Shown here piece by piece: positions 1-6,032 of a stretch of DNA of 7,067 bases (the stretch's first letter is position 1; each line of letters opens with the position of its first letter). A program made the position numbers and the translations under genes. The notes below the pieces were generated by a model. That model was not told where the DNA came from. It saw only the letters and a list, made by a program, of their open reading frames with translations, and made no database searches. Source of the DNA: Deltaproteobacteria bacterium (GTDB lineage Bacteria; Desulfobacterota; UBA8473); the NCBI GenBank assembly GCA_030643245.1, contig DAOWME010000163.1:1-7067 (forward strand), in the 5' to 3' direction.

Positions 1-195
1 CTTGCATAAGGCTGAATGTGTAATGGGATGAAAAGTCTCGTATGTCTATTTTTAAAGTTGGCCAGGTCCTTACGTATAAGAAGCAAACGAAGCAAGCAGC
101 CGGCGCTTAACGCAATCCTGCTCAACTGCACAAGTCCAAAATCTTGAGGTTTTCACAGAAAGCTTAACAGCTTACAGGCTACCGGAAAAAAAAGC

Positions 196-223
196 TCGAC
201 AAGTTTTTTTTGTTTAGTATATT
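196..223 (+). promoter_or_regulatory. Possible sigma-70 promoter
   Basis: TCGACA at 196-201 resembles a -35 box with one mismatch. TATATT at 218-223 resembles a -10 box with one mismatch. The spacer is 16 nt. The surrounding AT-rich sequence produces such matches easily, so this is a weak call. Its interest is that no ORF follows before the terminator at 346-381. Confidence 0.2.
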
Positions 224-270
224 AGATTAATAAAACATTATAAAATAAATATAACAATGGTGGCTTACAC

Positions 271-300
271 CTCGTTCCCAGGCTTCAGCTTGGGAACGAG
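271..300. repeat. REP-type palindrome (CTCGTTCCCA family)
   Basis: The arms CTCGTTCCCA (271-280) and TGGGAACGAG (291-300) are perfectly complementary. Pairing continues inward through a G-T pair and GCT/AGC, giving a nearly uninterrupted 14-bp stem with a tiny loop. Palindromes with these arms are scattered through intergenic regions of many environmental bacteria and resemble the REP sequences mobilised by REP-associated tyrosine transposases (TnpA-REP). No transposase is present in this window. Confidence 0.75.
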
Positions 301-345
301 AAAAACCGAGTCCTGGAAGGACCAACGATAAATGAGAGGCTTTCG

Positions 346-381
346 AAGCACAACCGATGGAATAGTCGGTCGGGCTTTTTT
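346..381 (+). terminator. Rho-independent terminator
   Basis: The left arm AAGCACAACCGA (346-357) and right arm TCGGTCGGGCTT (366-377) pair over 12 positions with two internal mismatches. They enclose an 8-nt loop. A T-tract (376-381, then GTTT) follows directly. On the + strand it would end a transcript entering from the left and insulate the gene cluster that starts at 527. No coding sequence feeding into it is visible, so the terminated transcript is either from outside the window or non-coding. Confidence 0.65.
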
Positions 382-414
382 GTTTCAAGGAAAGGAGGGG
401 TATAAGTGCGGCAT

Positions 415-431
415 AAGGTACAAGGTACAAG
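415..431 (+). repeat. Heptamer repeat, inverted relative to 464-498
   Basis: Two and a half copies of the 7-mer AAGGTAC run from 415 to 431. They are the opposite-strand version of the heptamers at 464-498. Together the two blocks could form an imperfect hairpin around the intervening 32 nt. Confidence 0.6.
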
Positions 432-463
432 AAATTGAACATACTTCCTATACTTGCTTTGAT

Positions 464-498
464 CCTTACACCTTACACCTTATACCCTATACCTTGCG
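464..498 (+). repeat. Five tandem heptamers upstream of the gene cluster
   Basis: Five consecutive 7-bp units occur here: CCTTACA, CCTTACA, CCTTATA, CCCTATA and CCTTGCG. The block ends 28 nt before the start codon at 527 and so probably lies in the 5' leader or promoter. Short heptameric repeats like this turn up in intergenic regions of anaerobic environmental bacteria. A binding-site function is possible but not shown. The perfect period of 7 argues for replication slippage as the origin. Confidence 0.65.
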
Positions 499-515
499 CC
501 ATTAACCAATCAACC

Positions 516-522
516 AAGGAGG
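516..522 (+). promoter_or_regulatory. Strong Shine-Dalgarno site
   Basis: AAGGAGG ends 4 nt before the ATG at 527. This near-ideal ribosome-binding site fixes the start of the first gene of the cluster. Confidence 0.8.
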
Positions 523-526
523 AAAG

Positions 527-1441
527 ATGAACTTAGACATTGCTGAGGCCTATGTAAGAGAGAGATTCGATGTGGACCTTCCTGTTTTCGTCAGGGAGAA
601 AGCGGAGATAGAGGGGCTTTATGATTATGAGATAGCCGACGCGCTGAACCTTGACATACCGATAGTCAGGAGGGTTAGGAACATACGCGGAATTAAAAGG
701 CGCCATTGTTTTGCAGGACGGTTTAACGAAAGGTACGGCAAGGATTCTGTTGATACTTTCCGTCGCATCATTGAAAAACCCGATTCATCTCTGGCAGATA
801 CAGCCAGACACTTCGGCTTCACCCGTGAGTATGCGCGGCAGGTCTACCGGAAGATAAACGGGCATCCTTACACGGAGACGCACAGCAGCAAACTTGCAGC
901 CAGAAGGAGACTGAGAGAAGAATTGAAAGAGAGAGATCTCGTCAGACCCAAACGAGACGAATGGCCGTCTGTGATCAAGGTCAAGAAAATGGCGAGACTT
1001 CACGGATATGCCATAGGGCTCCCCAAGACCTGCCGGGGTCGTAGATATCCTAATAACATCACAGTAAACAACCATAAGGTATGTGTGAAGAGTTCATTCG
1101 GCACAACCCAGATGGGGCGCAACGTGTATTTCGGTTTTTCCAGGACAAGTCTCGGGTTGGAAGATTGCGATTTTTTCATCTGCGTGTGCCACGGAAAAGG
1201 CAAAGACACCTATTACGTGATCCCTTACGACGTCTTGCCGAAAAAGGGGTTCACTATCCCGGCAGGCGAGCGCCATAAAGGGCCGTGGCGCAACCAGACG
1301 AGCAAGTACTCCCGGTATATGGAAGCGTGGGATCTCCTGGGCGGCTCCCGCCGGGGTTTGACTTTTGAGAGAAAGGGCGCGGTTTTGCAGTTGAGGAAAC
1401 CGGTCCCGGATCGAAAGGAGAGAAGAGAAGATGGCACATAA
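527..1441 (+). CDS. Two-HTH DNA-binding protein with degenerate PD-(D/E)XK-like domain
   Basis: This 304-residue protein has no signal peptide or membrane segment. Residues about 30-58 form one helix-turn-helix. Residues about 74-110 form a second, resembling sigma-factor region 4 (SLADTARHFGFTREYARQVY). The linker (about 118-145) is highly basic. Residues about 149-272 fit a PD-(D/E)XK restriction-endonuclease-like fold: a helix ending in a Gly turn, two strands carrying the would-be active site (YPNNITVNNHKVCVKSS, 174-190), a strand around YFGFSR, the strand pair DFFICV and TYYVIPYDVL, and a final KYSRYMEAWDLL helix. In active relatives the first strand has Asp and the second Glu/Gln before x-Lys. 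Here these positions read Asn and Cys, so cleavage activity is doubtful. It could be a regulator or a DNA-binding partner of the next genes. The last 11 nt overlap the STAS-like gene. HTH calls are firm, and the nuclease fold is inferred from motif spacing. Confidence 0.85.
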   Translation: MNLDIAEAYVRERFDVDLPVFVREKAEIEGLYDYEIADALNLDIPIVRRVRNIRGIKRRHCFAGRFNERYGKDSVDTFRRIIEKPDSSLADTARHFGFTREYARQVYRKINGHPYTETHSSKLAARRRLREELKERDLVRPKRDEWPSVIKVKKMARLHGYAIGLPKTCRGRRYPNNITVNNHKVCVKSSFGTTQMGRNVYFGFSRTSLGLEDCDFFICVCHGKGKDTYYVIPYDVLPKKGFTIPAGERHKGPWRNQTSKYSRYMEAWDLLGGSRRGLTFERKGAVLQLRKPVPDRKERREDGT

Positions 1442-1724
1442 ATTCCGGTTGTTTGTATCGATAGATCACGAGGAAGTTATTTTCAAGTGCAGGGGCAGGT
1501 TTGACGGCTCAGCCGCATGTGAGGTCTTGAGAAGAATCGAAGAGTATTCAAATGGTCCCGATCCGATCATCATTGATCTGGAAGGGGTCAATAATTTGCA
1601 GCCCATCGGCATGGAGGTCTTGAAATCTGCGATTGATGGGCGTTATCTCAAACTGGGGAAGAAGGTCTTCTTGAGAGACCGAAAGGAGGAGGAGTTATGC
1701 CGGAGAGAAAGGTTTGGGACTTAG
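1431..1724 (+). CDS. Small STAS-like protein (anti-sigma antagonist fold)
   Basis: This 97-residue protein matches the STAS pattern of SpoIIAA-like proteins. It has a first strand with a G-x-hydrophobic turn (FKCRGRFDGSAACEVLRRI, about 18-36), the central PIIIDLEGVNNLQPIGMEVLK (45-65), and a final strand KKVFLRD (77-83). In phosphorylated anti-sigma antagonists the loop after the central strand reads Asp-Ser-Ser-Gly. Here it is Gln-Pro-Ile-Gly, so the regulatory Ser is Ile and control by a serine kinase is unlikely. STAS domains usually act through protein-protein contacts. The ATG overlaps the end of the upstream gene by 11 nt, and an AAGGAG site (1415-1420) lies 10 nt upstream, so translation is probably coupled. 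The 3' end overlaps the next gene by 28 nt. Divergence is high, so a remote non-STAS fold remains possible. Confidence 0.75.
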   Translation: MAHKFRLFVSIDHEEVIFKCRGRFDGSAACEVLRRIEEYSNGPDPIIIDLEGVNNLQPIGMEVLKSAIDGRYLKLGKKVFLRDRKEEELCRRERFGT

Positions 1725-2959
1725 GCCCCATTGTTTGCAAGATTATCGGTCTATCATTCGACGAGAGCGGACTCGCCAGGGTCTTCGATAAACTGGGATT
1801 GAAGGGGTCTGAATATCGTTCTTTGCCCGCGGCCAAGAAGCACGCGTTGCTCGTTAATCTGTGCTCCAGCGCCTGCCCGGTCTCTAAACAGATCGACAGG
1901 ATCTTGAAGACCATGTTTGGAATATACAGAGGTAGAGTCAGGGATCTGGATCAGAAAGAGATTTGCAGGCTTATCGAAACTGGAGATGGGCTGGACGGGG
2001 TCCCTCTTGCAGCCCTTATCTGGTTTGCGGTCAGGGATGATCATGAAGAGATAGAGAAGATCGATGAGAGAGTATTTGACGCAATACACATGAGGGAACA
2101 TCAGGCATTAAAATTTTATGACACTCTCTCTCGAATGCTGCCCCATGGGGAGCCGGAAGATGTGGCCGAAGGGCTCGAAAGGGCATTGAACGCGAAGAAC
2201 GAACTGAGGGAACGGTGTGATAAATTCGAGCGAAAAATCAGAGACCTGAAAGAGGGTATGGAAACAAAGATGGGGATGCGGTTGGAAACCGAGGCGGCCC
2301 TGGTGCAGCAAAGGAATGATCGTGCTTTGCTGGAGCAAAGAAAGATCAATGAAAAACTGGAGAGGGAGCTTGCCGCCCTCAGCGGTGACCTTCTCCAAAG
2401 GCAAGTCGAAAGTCAGAAGATGGAAATAGAGTCCTTAAAACGGAAGTTAGGAGTTCTGACCCGCGAATTGAAGAAAAAACGCTGGCTACATGACACGGGC
2501 TATACATCGTGCGAGTATCCGGCCTGTCTCGGAAATGACAGCTCAAACACTATGGATAAGCCTGACACCCTTCACTGCATGGAAGAAGAAGACACTGTGC
2601 CTTTGTGCCTTGAAGGGAGAAAGGTGGCCTTTATCGGAGGAAAGGACTCTCTCATGCCGCATTACCGGGACACGGTCGAGTGCTTTGGGGGAGTCTTCTT
2701 CAACCACTGCGGTCATGCCTCAAAGGGGAAAGGGGACTTGGAAAAGCTCGTGGATAAAGTAGACCTGGTATTTTGCCCGATCGATATAAACAGCCACTAC
2801 GCCTGCCAATGTATCAAGAAGGCCTGCAAATCGAGAAATAAACCTTGCCGTTTCCTCCGCAGGTCGAGTTTGAACACATTCAGGGATGCGCTGGTTGAAT
2901 TTACAACGGCAGGCGCCCCCGAAAGGTTCGGTAGAACGACGAGCCAAAGTATGCATTGA
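1697..2959 (+). CDS. Coiled-coil protein with C-terminal DUF2325 domain
   Basis: This 420-residue, apparently cytoplasmic protein has four parts. Residues 1-150 are mostly helical and of unknown function. Residues about 158-262 are a charged, heptad-rich coiled coil. Residues about 271-304 form a Cys-containing linker (CEYPAC, then two more Cys). Residues about 308-402 match the DUF2325 family: a Rossmann-like start KVAFIGG (309-315), NHCGH (336-340), VDLVFCPIDINSHYAC (355-370) with the conserved Ser-His, and a closing KPCRFLRRSS. The function of DUF2325 is unknown. Its Gly-rich strand and conserved His/Ser suggest ligand or metal binding, which is inference. The start is set by an AAGGAGG site at 1683-1689, 7 nt before the ATG, inside the upstream gene. 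The 28-nt overlap and shared strand argue for one operon with the HTH and STAS-like proteins. The coiled coil suggests oligomerisation or scaffolding. Confidence 0.85.
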   Translation: MPERKVWDLGPIVCKIIGLSFDESGLARVFDKLGLKGSEYRSLPAAKKHALLVNLCSSACPVSKQIDRILKTMFGIYRGRVRDLDQKEICRLIETGDGLDGVPLAALIWFAVRDDHEEIEKIDERVFDAIHMREHQALKFYDTLSRMLPHGEPEDVAEGLERALNAKNELRERCDKFERKIRDLKEGMETKMGMRLETEAALVQQRNDRALLEQRKINEKLERELAALSGDLLQRQVESQKMEIESLKRKLGVLTRELKKKRWLHDTGYTSCEYPACLGNDSSNTMDKPDTLHCMEEEDTVPLCLEGRKVAFIGGKDSLMPHYRDTVECFGGVFFNHCGHASKGKGDLEKLVDKVDLVFCPIDINSHYACQCIKKACKSRNKPCRFLRRSSLNTFRDALVEFTTAGAPERFGRTTSQSMH

Positions 2960-2974
2960 AGGAGGTGGGTGAGC

Positions 2975-3094
2975 ATGAGGCCGAGGATGCCACCTCCGGG
3001 AACAGATAGCAAACCGTCACATGAGACCGAACGTATCTTCGGATCTCTTCCCTTTGATGACGACGACGGCGACGGTTATCTGGACTTTGATTGA
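2975..3094 (+). CDS. Small acidic ORF with EF-hand/TSP3-like calcium loop
   Basis: This 39-codon ORF begins 15 nt after the preceding stop codon. It is preceded by an excellent AAGGAGG (2959-2965) with a 9-nt spacer, which overlaps that stop. The N-terminus is Pro- and Arg-rich (MRPRMPPPG). The C-terminus is FDDDDGDGYLDFD. Residues 29-37 fit D-x-D-x-D-G-x-x-D, the pattern of EF-hand, dockerin and thrombospondin type 3 calcium loops, but the ORF stops before the twelfth loop position that usually carries Glu. It may be a genuine micro-protein ending the operon, or the first part of a longer gene cut by a frameshift (the stretch after 3096 also reads as protein-like). No homologue is recognised. 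The ribosome-binding site is the main support for it. Confidence 0.5.
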   Translation: MRPRMPPPGTDSKPSHETERIFGSLPFDDDDGDGYLDFD

Positions 3095-3095
3095 T

Positions 3096-3251
3096 GTGAT
3101 CGACGCCAGTGACACCACGTCGGGCCAGATCAAAAAGGTCCAGTTAAAAGATATGACTGCCTCTTAGCTCGACATCGTGAATGCCACTGGACACGGCAGG
3201 CAGGATGATGTGGAATTTTGGCAGCTTTATGATGATGGCGACGGGTTATAG
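3096..3251 (+). pseudogene. Possible decayed continuation of the small acidic ORF
   Basis: In the frame starting at 3096 the sequence reads VIDASDTTSGQIKKVQLKD and so on to a TAG at 3165-3167. It then continues in the same frame as LDIVNATGHGRQDDVEFWQL, followed by YDDGDGL and a TAG at 3249-3251. This frame is shifted by one base from the ORF ending at 3094. The composition looks protein-like, and a second DDGDG motif echoes the acidic end of that ORF. One frameshift near 3091 and one nonsense codon would explain the pattern as a broken gene of about 90 codons. The stretch is short, so chance is a serious alternative. Confidence 0.25.
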
Positions 3252-3338
3252 AGAATAGTGCGAGTATTGTATTTACCCTTCCTTCCCTTCCCCATCAAGG
3301 GGCGGGACCCGGGAGATCCTTCCTGGTTTTTACCGGAC

Positions 3339-3378
3339 CCTGCCATGTTGGGCCGCAAAACGTAGCCAACATGGCAGG
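3339..3378. repeat. Perfect 13-bp inverted repeat
   Basis: The arm CCTGCCATGTTGG (3339-3351) is the exact reverse complement of CCAACATGGCAGG (3366-3378), with a 14-nt loop. There is no T-run after either arm on either strand, so it does not look like a standard terminator. It could be a REP-like element, an mRNA-stabilising hairpin in the leader of the 3434 gene, or an operator. Confidence 0.75.
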
Positions 3379-3433
3379 TCGGCTCAGGGGATGGGTAATG
3401 ATTGGATGGCCATGAAGAAATATAAACAGGAAA

Positions 3434-5971
3434 ATGAAAGATGCCAAAATGGAGATGGAAATGAAAATGTTAATCACAGCATTATTAAGCGCCGGCATAT
3501 TGATGGGGTTTTCGGCGGCTCTGGCAGATGGCGGCGGCCTGTATACGGGCAAAAAGCATAGAGCGCCTCTTGTCAGCATAAGCTCCGAGACTATAGACGC
3601 GCTAACTGAGGCGGGAAAGAACTTCGGTAATCTGGAGGCGGCCGCCCTGATAGACGGACACTTGCAGGCAACCGGTTATGTCAATGAAGATTACAGGATA
3701 TGTTTTGAGGGCTTTCCTTGGTTTTGGCGGAAGGCGCTTATCTCTGTCAGATGCAAAGATGGAGGCGTTTTTGAGAAATCTCTGGTTACGTTTTTTAAAC
3801 AGGAAGGCACAATAAATGCCGTAACAACTGCGGCGGCTACGGCGTGCGGGGGAAATCCTTTAAAATACTACCTCGCAAAATTGAGACTCGAAAGAGCTCT
3901 CCGGAAGGTGGGTTCCGGGAAATTGTTTCCCAAAAAGGTGCGTCTGACTAAAATGGTCCTGATGACCGCCCTGGTATCGAGGAATATAATCAGTGATGAG
4001 TTGGGAAAGGATATCGATACCTACCTGGAGCCTGATACCCCTCTTGAAGACCTTAAACTCGCTATACCCGACTTTGAAACAGGAGAAACCGTCACTGTAG
4101 GAGGCTACGATTTTGCGCCGAACCAATTCGGAATGGGCACCAATCAAGGTCAAGAGAACATGCCCCGGGGAGGGAGTCCTTTTATGTTGAAAAATCCTCT
4201 GCGGATTGGCTCAGTTATAGAAAATCCCTTTCATGCCAGGCTGAGAGAACGGGCGGTCCATGAGCATCTCGATGTATTTATCGATCTTGACTCAGGCGCC
4301 AGCCGTATTGTGGCTGCGGATACGCTTCCTGAATGGCCGGGCTGGGATATCTGCATAAAACATCTGAGACACGGCTGGCCGTATATGCGCCTCAATTATA
4401 CATGCGGGGTATCGGGGGCCAATGTGGGCCAGGTCGATTGGGATACGCTTCTCGATGTATCGGATGTGACACTGCATCACGGGCCGGATAATCCGGGGAT
4501 ACTGATCATAGCCCACGGCGAGCCTGCCCCGGAATGGAACCTGGCAGTGGACGAGGCCGTGGACAGGATAAAGACGCTGCACCCGGAGTATCCTGACCTG
4601 CCGATCGAACTGGCATTCCTGGAAGACGAGATGGTTGAGGAAGATCCCCGCAATGAGGAATTGGGGCTTACAGGCAAGGGTATTGTTGAGGCCCTGGACC
4701 GGCTGCGTTGTGAAGGCGTGGAATGGGTAGGGGTTGTTCCACTCATGGTCAACAATTGCAGCGGCCACATTGAAGAGATTCGCTGGTTGATGGGACAATC
4801 AGTGGAACCACTTACCTCTACATGGACCGGCAATCTGGTTGATGAAGGATTGGGCAGCTTTGTTTTTGAGGGATTTATTTGCGAAAAGGGATCCGATCTG
4901 AGCGGAGAGATGGCCCTCCTCAACTTTGATGAACACGTCGATAAACTGGAAGGCGGCGTTGGCGGCACAGTAAATGAAGCAGGAAATCTGATCCTGGAAG
5001 GCAATCTATCAGGTTACTCCGCTGACGGGGAGTATTATTGTGAAGTCACACTATCTGAGGTAACCGGAACTACCGACTTCAATGATATGGTCGGTACATT
5101 CACAGGTTCCTGGACAAAGAAACGAATGGTGGATGGAGAGTGGGTAGTTGAAGAAGGTGATCTGTCCGGAGACTGGAACCTGGGCAAAACCGGGGAAGGC
5201 AAACCCGATCTTTCCGGTCTTGAGGTCTTTCTGGGAAGCGCTGTGGAAGATCACCCCTTTATGCAGGAGACACAAAAGGCCCGGGTAAGCGAATTAATAG
5301 ATGGAAAGGACCCGGCTGATATGAGTCTAGTCCTTGGCGTTCATGGCGCCGATGTCTCCCTTTGTGATGAGGAGTGGTACGAGATGGGCGAAGGGATCAT
5401 CGGTTCAATTCTAACGGAAATGCCGTTTGTTGCGGCACAAACGGCCTTTATGGAAGAACTGGGAGATGCTGTGGCGGACCATGTGGCCACTTATGGAGAT
5501 GGGAATGCGGCCCTTGCCCTGCATATGATCGCTCCGGGTTCCTTGACCCGGGCCATGCCCTTTATCGCGGGGTGGCCAGGTCTCATGCCGGGCATCCATT
5601 ACCTTTACAACCAGAAGACCCTCCTCGCCTATGAAAACCAGGAGGACTTTAACCTTCCAGGTCCGCCCTTCAGCCGGTTTCCGTCGATGAGGGCGGAAGA
5701 ACTGGCAGAATTGATTCTGGACAAAACCTCAGACCTCTTCATTTATTGGATGGCGAATCATTCACTTGAGCTTGTCTCTGCGTATCCTGTGGGTGATAGC
5801 TGGCACGGGGAGAAATCGGCTGACAAGGTATTAGAGATGACAGATAACATTTACGTGATCAGGACAGACCGAAATAGATACGCCAAGGTGCGGGTCTTTG
5901 CGGCAGGGAGATGCTTGGTATCTCTGGAGTATTGCTATCAAACAATTCTCGGGAGGCCGATCTTTGAATAG
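3434..5971 (+). CDS. Exported CbiX-like chelatase-family protein, multidomain
   Basis: This is an 845-residue protein. A signal peptide (hydrophobic LITALLSAGILMGFSAALA, cleavage probably after residue 31) predicts export. Residues about 44-215 are an unrecognised, mostly helical domain. Residues about 354-455 match the class II chelatase CbiX/SirB family: LIIAHGEPAPEWN (His361), IELAFLEDEM, then VGVVPLMVNNCSGHIEEI (His445). In CbiX these two histidines bind the metal and tetrapyrrole. Residues about 460-590 are Gly-rich and beta-rich. Residues about 628-780 repeat the lobe start (LVLGVHGAD, His637), but the position matching His445 is Leu. The C-terminus has YVIRTDRNRYAKVRV. The first ATG has a weak AGGA 3 nt away. 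In-frame ATGs at 3461 or 3467, behind GGAG, would give a more typical signal peptide. Periplasmic cobaltochelatases are known in Desulfovibrio. Metal or tetrapyrrole handling is plausible, but the enzyme activity is unproven. Confidence 0.8.
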   Translation: MKDAKMEMEMKMLITALLSAGILMGFSAALADGGGLYTGKKHRAPLVSISSETIDALTEAGKNFGNLEAAALIDGHLQATGYVNEDYRICFEGFPWFWRKALISVRCKDGGVFEKSLVTFFKQEGTINAVTTAAATACGGNPLKYYLAKLRLERALRKVGSGKLFPKKVRLTKMVLMTALVSRNIISDELGKDIDTYLEPDTPLEDLKLAIPDFETGETVTVGGYDFAPNQFGMGTNQGQENMPRGGSPFMLKNPLRIGSVIENPFHARLRERAVHEHLDVFIDLDSGASRIVAADTLPEWPGWDICIKHLRHGWPYMRLNYTCGVSGANVGQVDWDTLLDVSDVTLHHGPDNPGILIIAHGEPAPEWNLAVDEAVDRIKTLHPEYPDLPIELAFLEDEMVEEDPRNEELGLTGKGIVEALDRLRCEGVEWVGVVPLMVNNCSGHIEEIRWLMGQSVEPLTSTWTGNLVDEGLGSFVFEGFICEKGSDLSGEMALLNFDEHVDKLEGGVGGTVNEAGNLILEGNLSGYSADGEYYCEVTLSEVTGTTDFNDMVGTFTGSWTKKRMVDGEWVVEEGDLSGDWNLGKTGEGKPDLSGLEVFLGSAVEDHPFMQETQKARVSELIDGKDPADMSLVLGVHGADVSLCDEEWYEMGEGIIGSILTEMPFVAAQTAFMEELGDAVADHVATYGDGNAALALHMIAPGSLTRAMPFIAGWPGLMPGIHYLYNQKTLLAYENQEDFNLPGPPFSRFPSMRAEELAELILDKTSDLFIYWMANHSLELVSAYPVGDSWHGEKSADKVLEMTDNIYVIRTDRNRYAKVRVFAAGRCLVSLEYCYQTILGRPIFE

Positions 5972-6014
5972 GAGTGGGAAAGGAAGTTTCGAGGCAATTT
6001 CAAAACGGGATGAC

Positions 6015-6020
6015 AGGAGG
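6015..6020 (+). promoter_or_regulatory. Ribosome-binding site deciding a GTG start
   Basis: AGGAGG lies 12 nt before GTG at 6033. This start gives a 10-residue prepilin leader, which is typical. The upstream in-frame ATG at 5898 would give an implausible 55-residue leader overlapping the preceding gene. Confidence 0.6.
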
Positions 6021-6032
6021 AATAGCGACCGT

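Larger units (their letters stand above)
230..381 (+). ncRNA. Candidate small RNA between a possible promoter and a terminator
   Basis: The segment begins about 7 nt after the -10-like TATATT and ends in an intrinsic terminator. It contains no ORF with a ribosome-binding site. It would carry three hairpins in order: the REP palindrome (271-300), a 5-bp stem GTCCT/AGGAC with a GGA loop (310-322) and the terminator stem (346-377). The sequence ACCGA occurs twice, at 305-309 and 353-357, and either copy could pair with TCGGT at 366-370, so an alternative fold competing with the terminator is possible. It matches no riboswitch I know. The terminator could equally belong to a transcript that starts upstream of the window. 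This is inference only. Confidence 0.2.
1..526. other. 5' intergenic region without a convincing gene
   Basis: Every reading frame on both strands is broken by frequent stops, and the longest open stretch (minus strand, 227-442) crosses a palindrome and a terminator and has no supporting features. The region is AT-rich between about 183 and 256, with an A8 run and a T8 run flanking a short central sequence. It holds a REP-like palindrome, an intrinsic terminator and heptameric repeats, each listed separately. No RNA family was recognised. The promoter of the downstream gene cluster probably lies between the terminator (ending near 381) and the start codon at 527, but only weak -10-like matches are visible there, such as TATACT at 449-454. 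Confidence 0.7.
3095..3433. other. Intergenic region between the gene cluster and the chelatase-like gene
   Basis: Apart from the possible pseudogene fragment, this stretch holds a pyrimidine-rich run (about 3279-3293), a short CCCC/GGGG hairpin (3290-3302) and a perfect 13-bp inverted repeat (3339-3378). No T-tract terminator and no convincing promoter for the 3434 gene are visible. The local base composition differs little from the flanking genes. Confidence 0.6.

Noticed and set aside
301..381. Cyclic-di-GMP or other known riboswitch, suggested by the CCGATGG string
   Set aside because: The conserved core elements of the cyclic-di-GMP, TPP, glycine, fluoride and guanidine classes are absent, and no gene follows within 140 nt.
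464..498. CRISPR-like array
   Set aside because: The units are only 7 bp and directly adjacent, with no spacers.
3057..3167. 36-codon ORF starting ATG ACG ACG ACG
   Set aside because: It has no ribosome-binding site and overlaps the better-supported ORF at 2975-3094. Its latter part is treated as possible pseudogene sequence instead.
3339..3378. Intrinsic terminator
   Set aside because: The stem is strong, but neither strand has a T-run after it.
4292..5004. Two long minus-strand ORFs (168 and 175 codons) inside the chelatase-like gene
   Set aside because: They lie opposite a 845-codon gene with clear domains, and have low-complexity, Ser/Pro- or Arg-rich translations and no recognisable motif. 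They are shadows of the plus-strand gene.
5898..6032. Longer N-terminus for the pseudopilin from the ATG at 5898
   Set aside because: It would overlap the end of the preceding gene by 74 nt and give a 55-residue leader. The GTG at 6033 with AGGAGG upstream gives a typical 10-residue leader.
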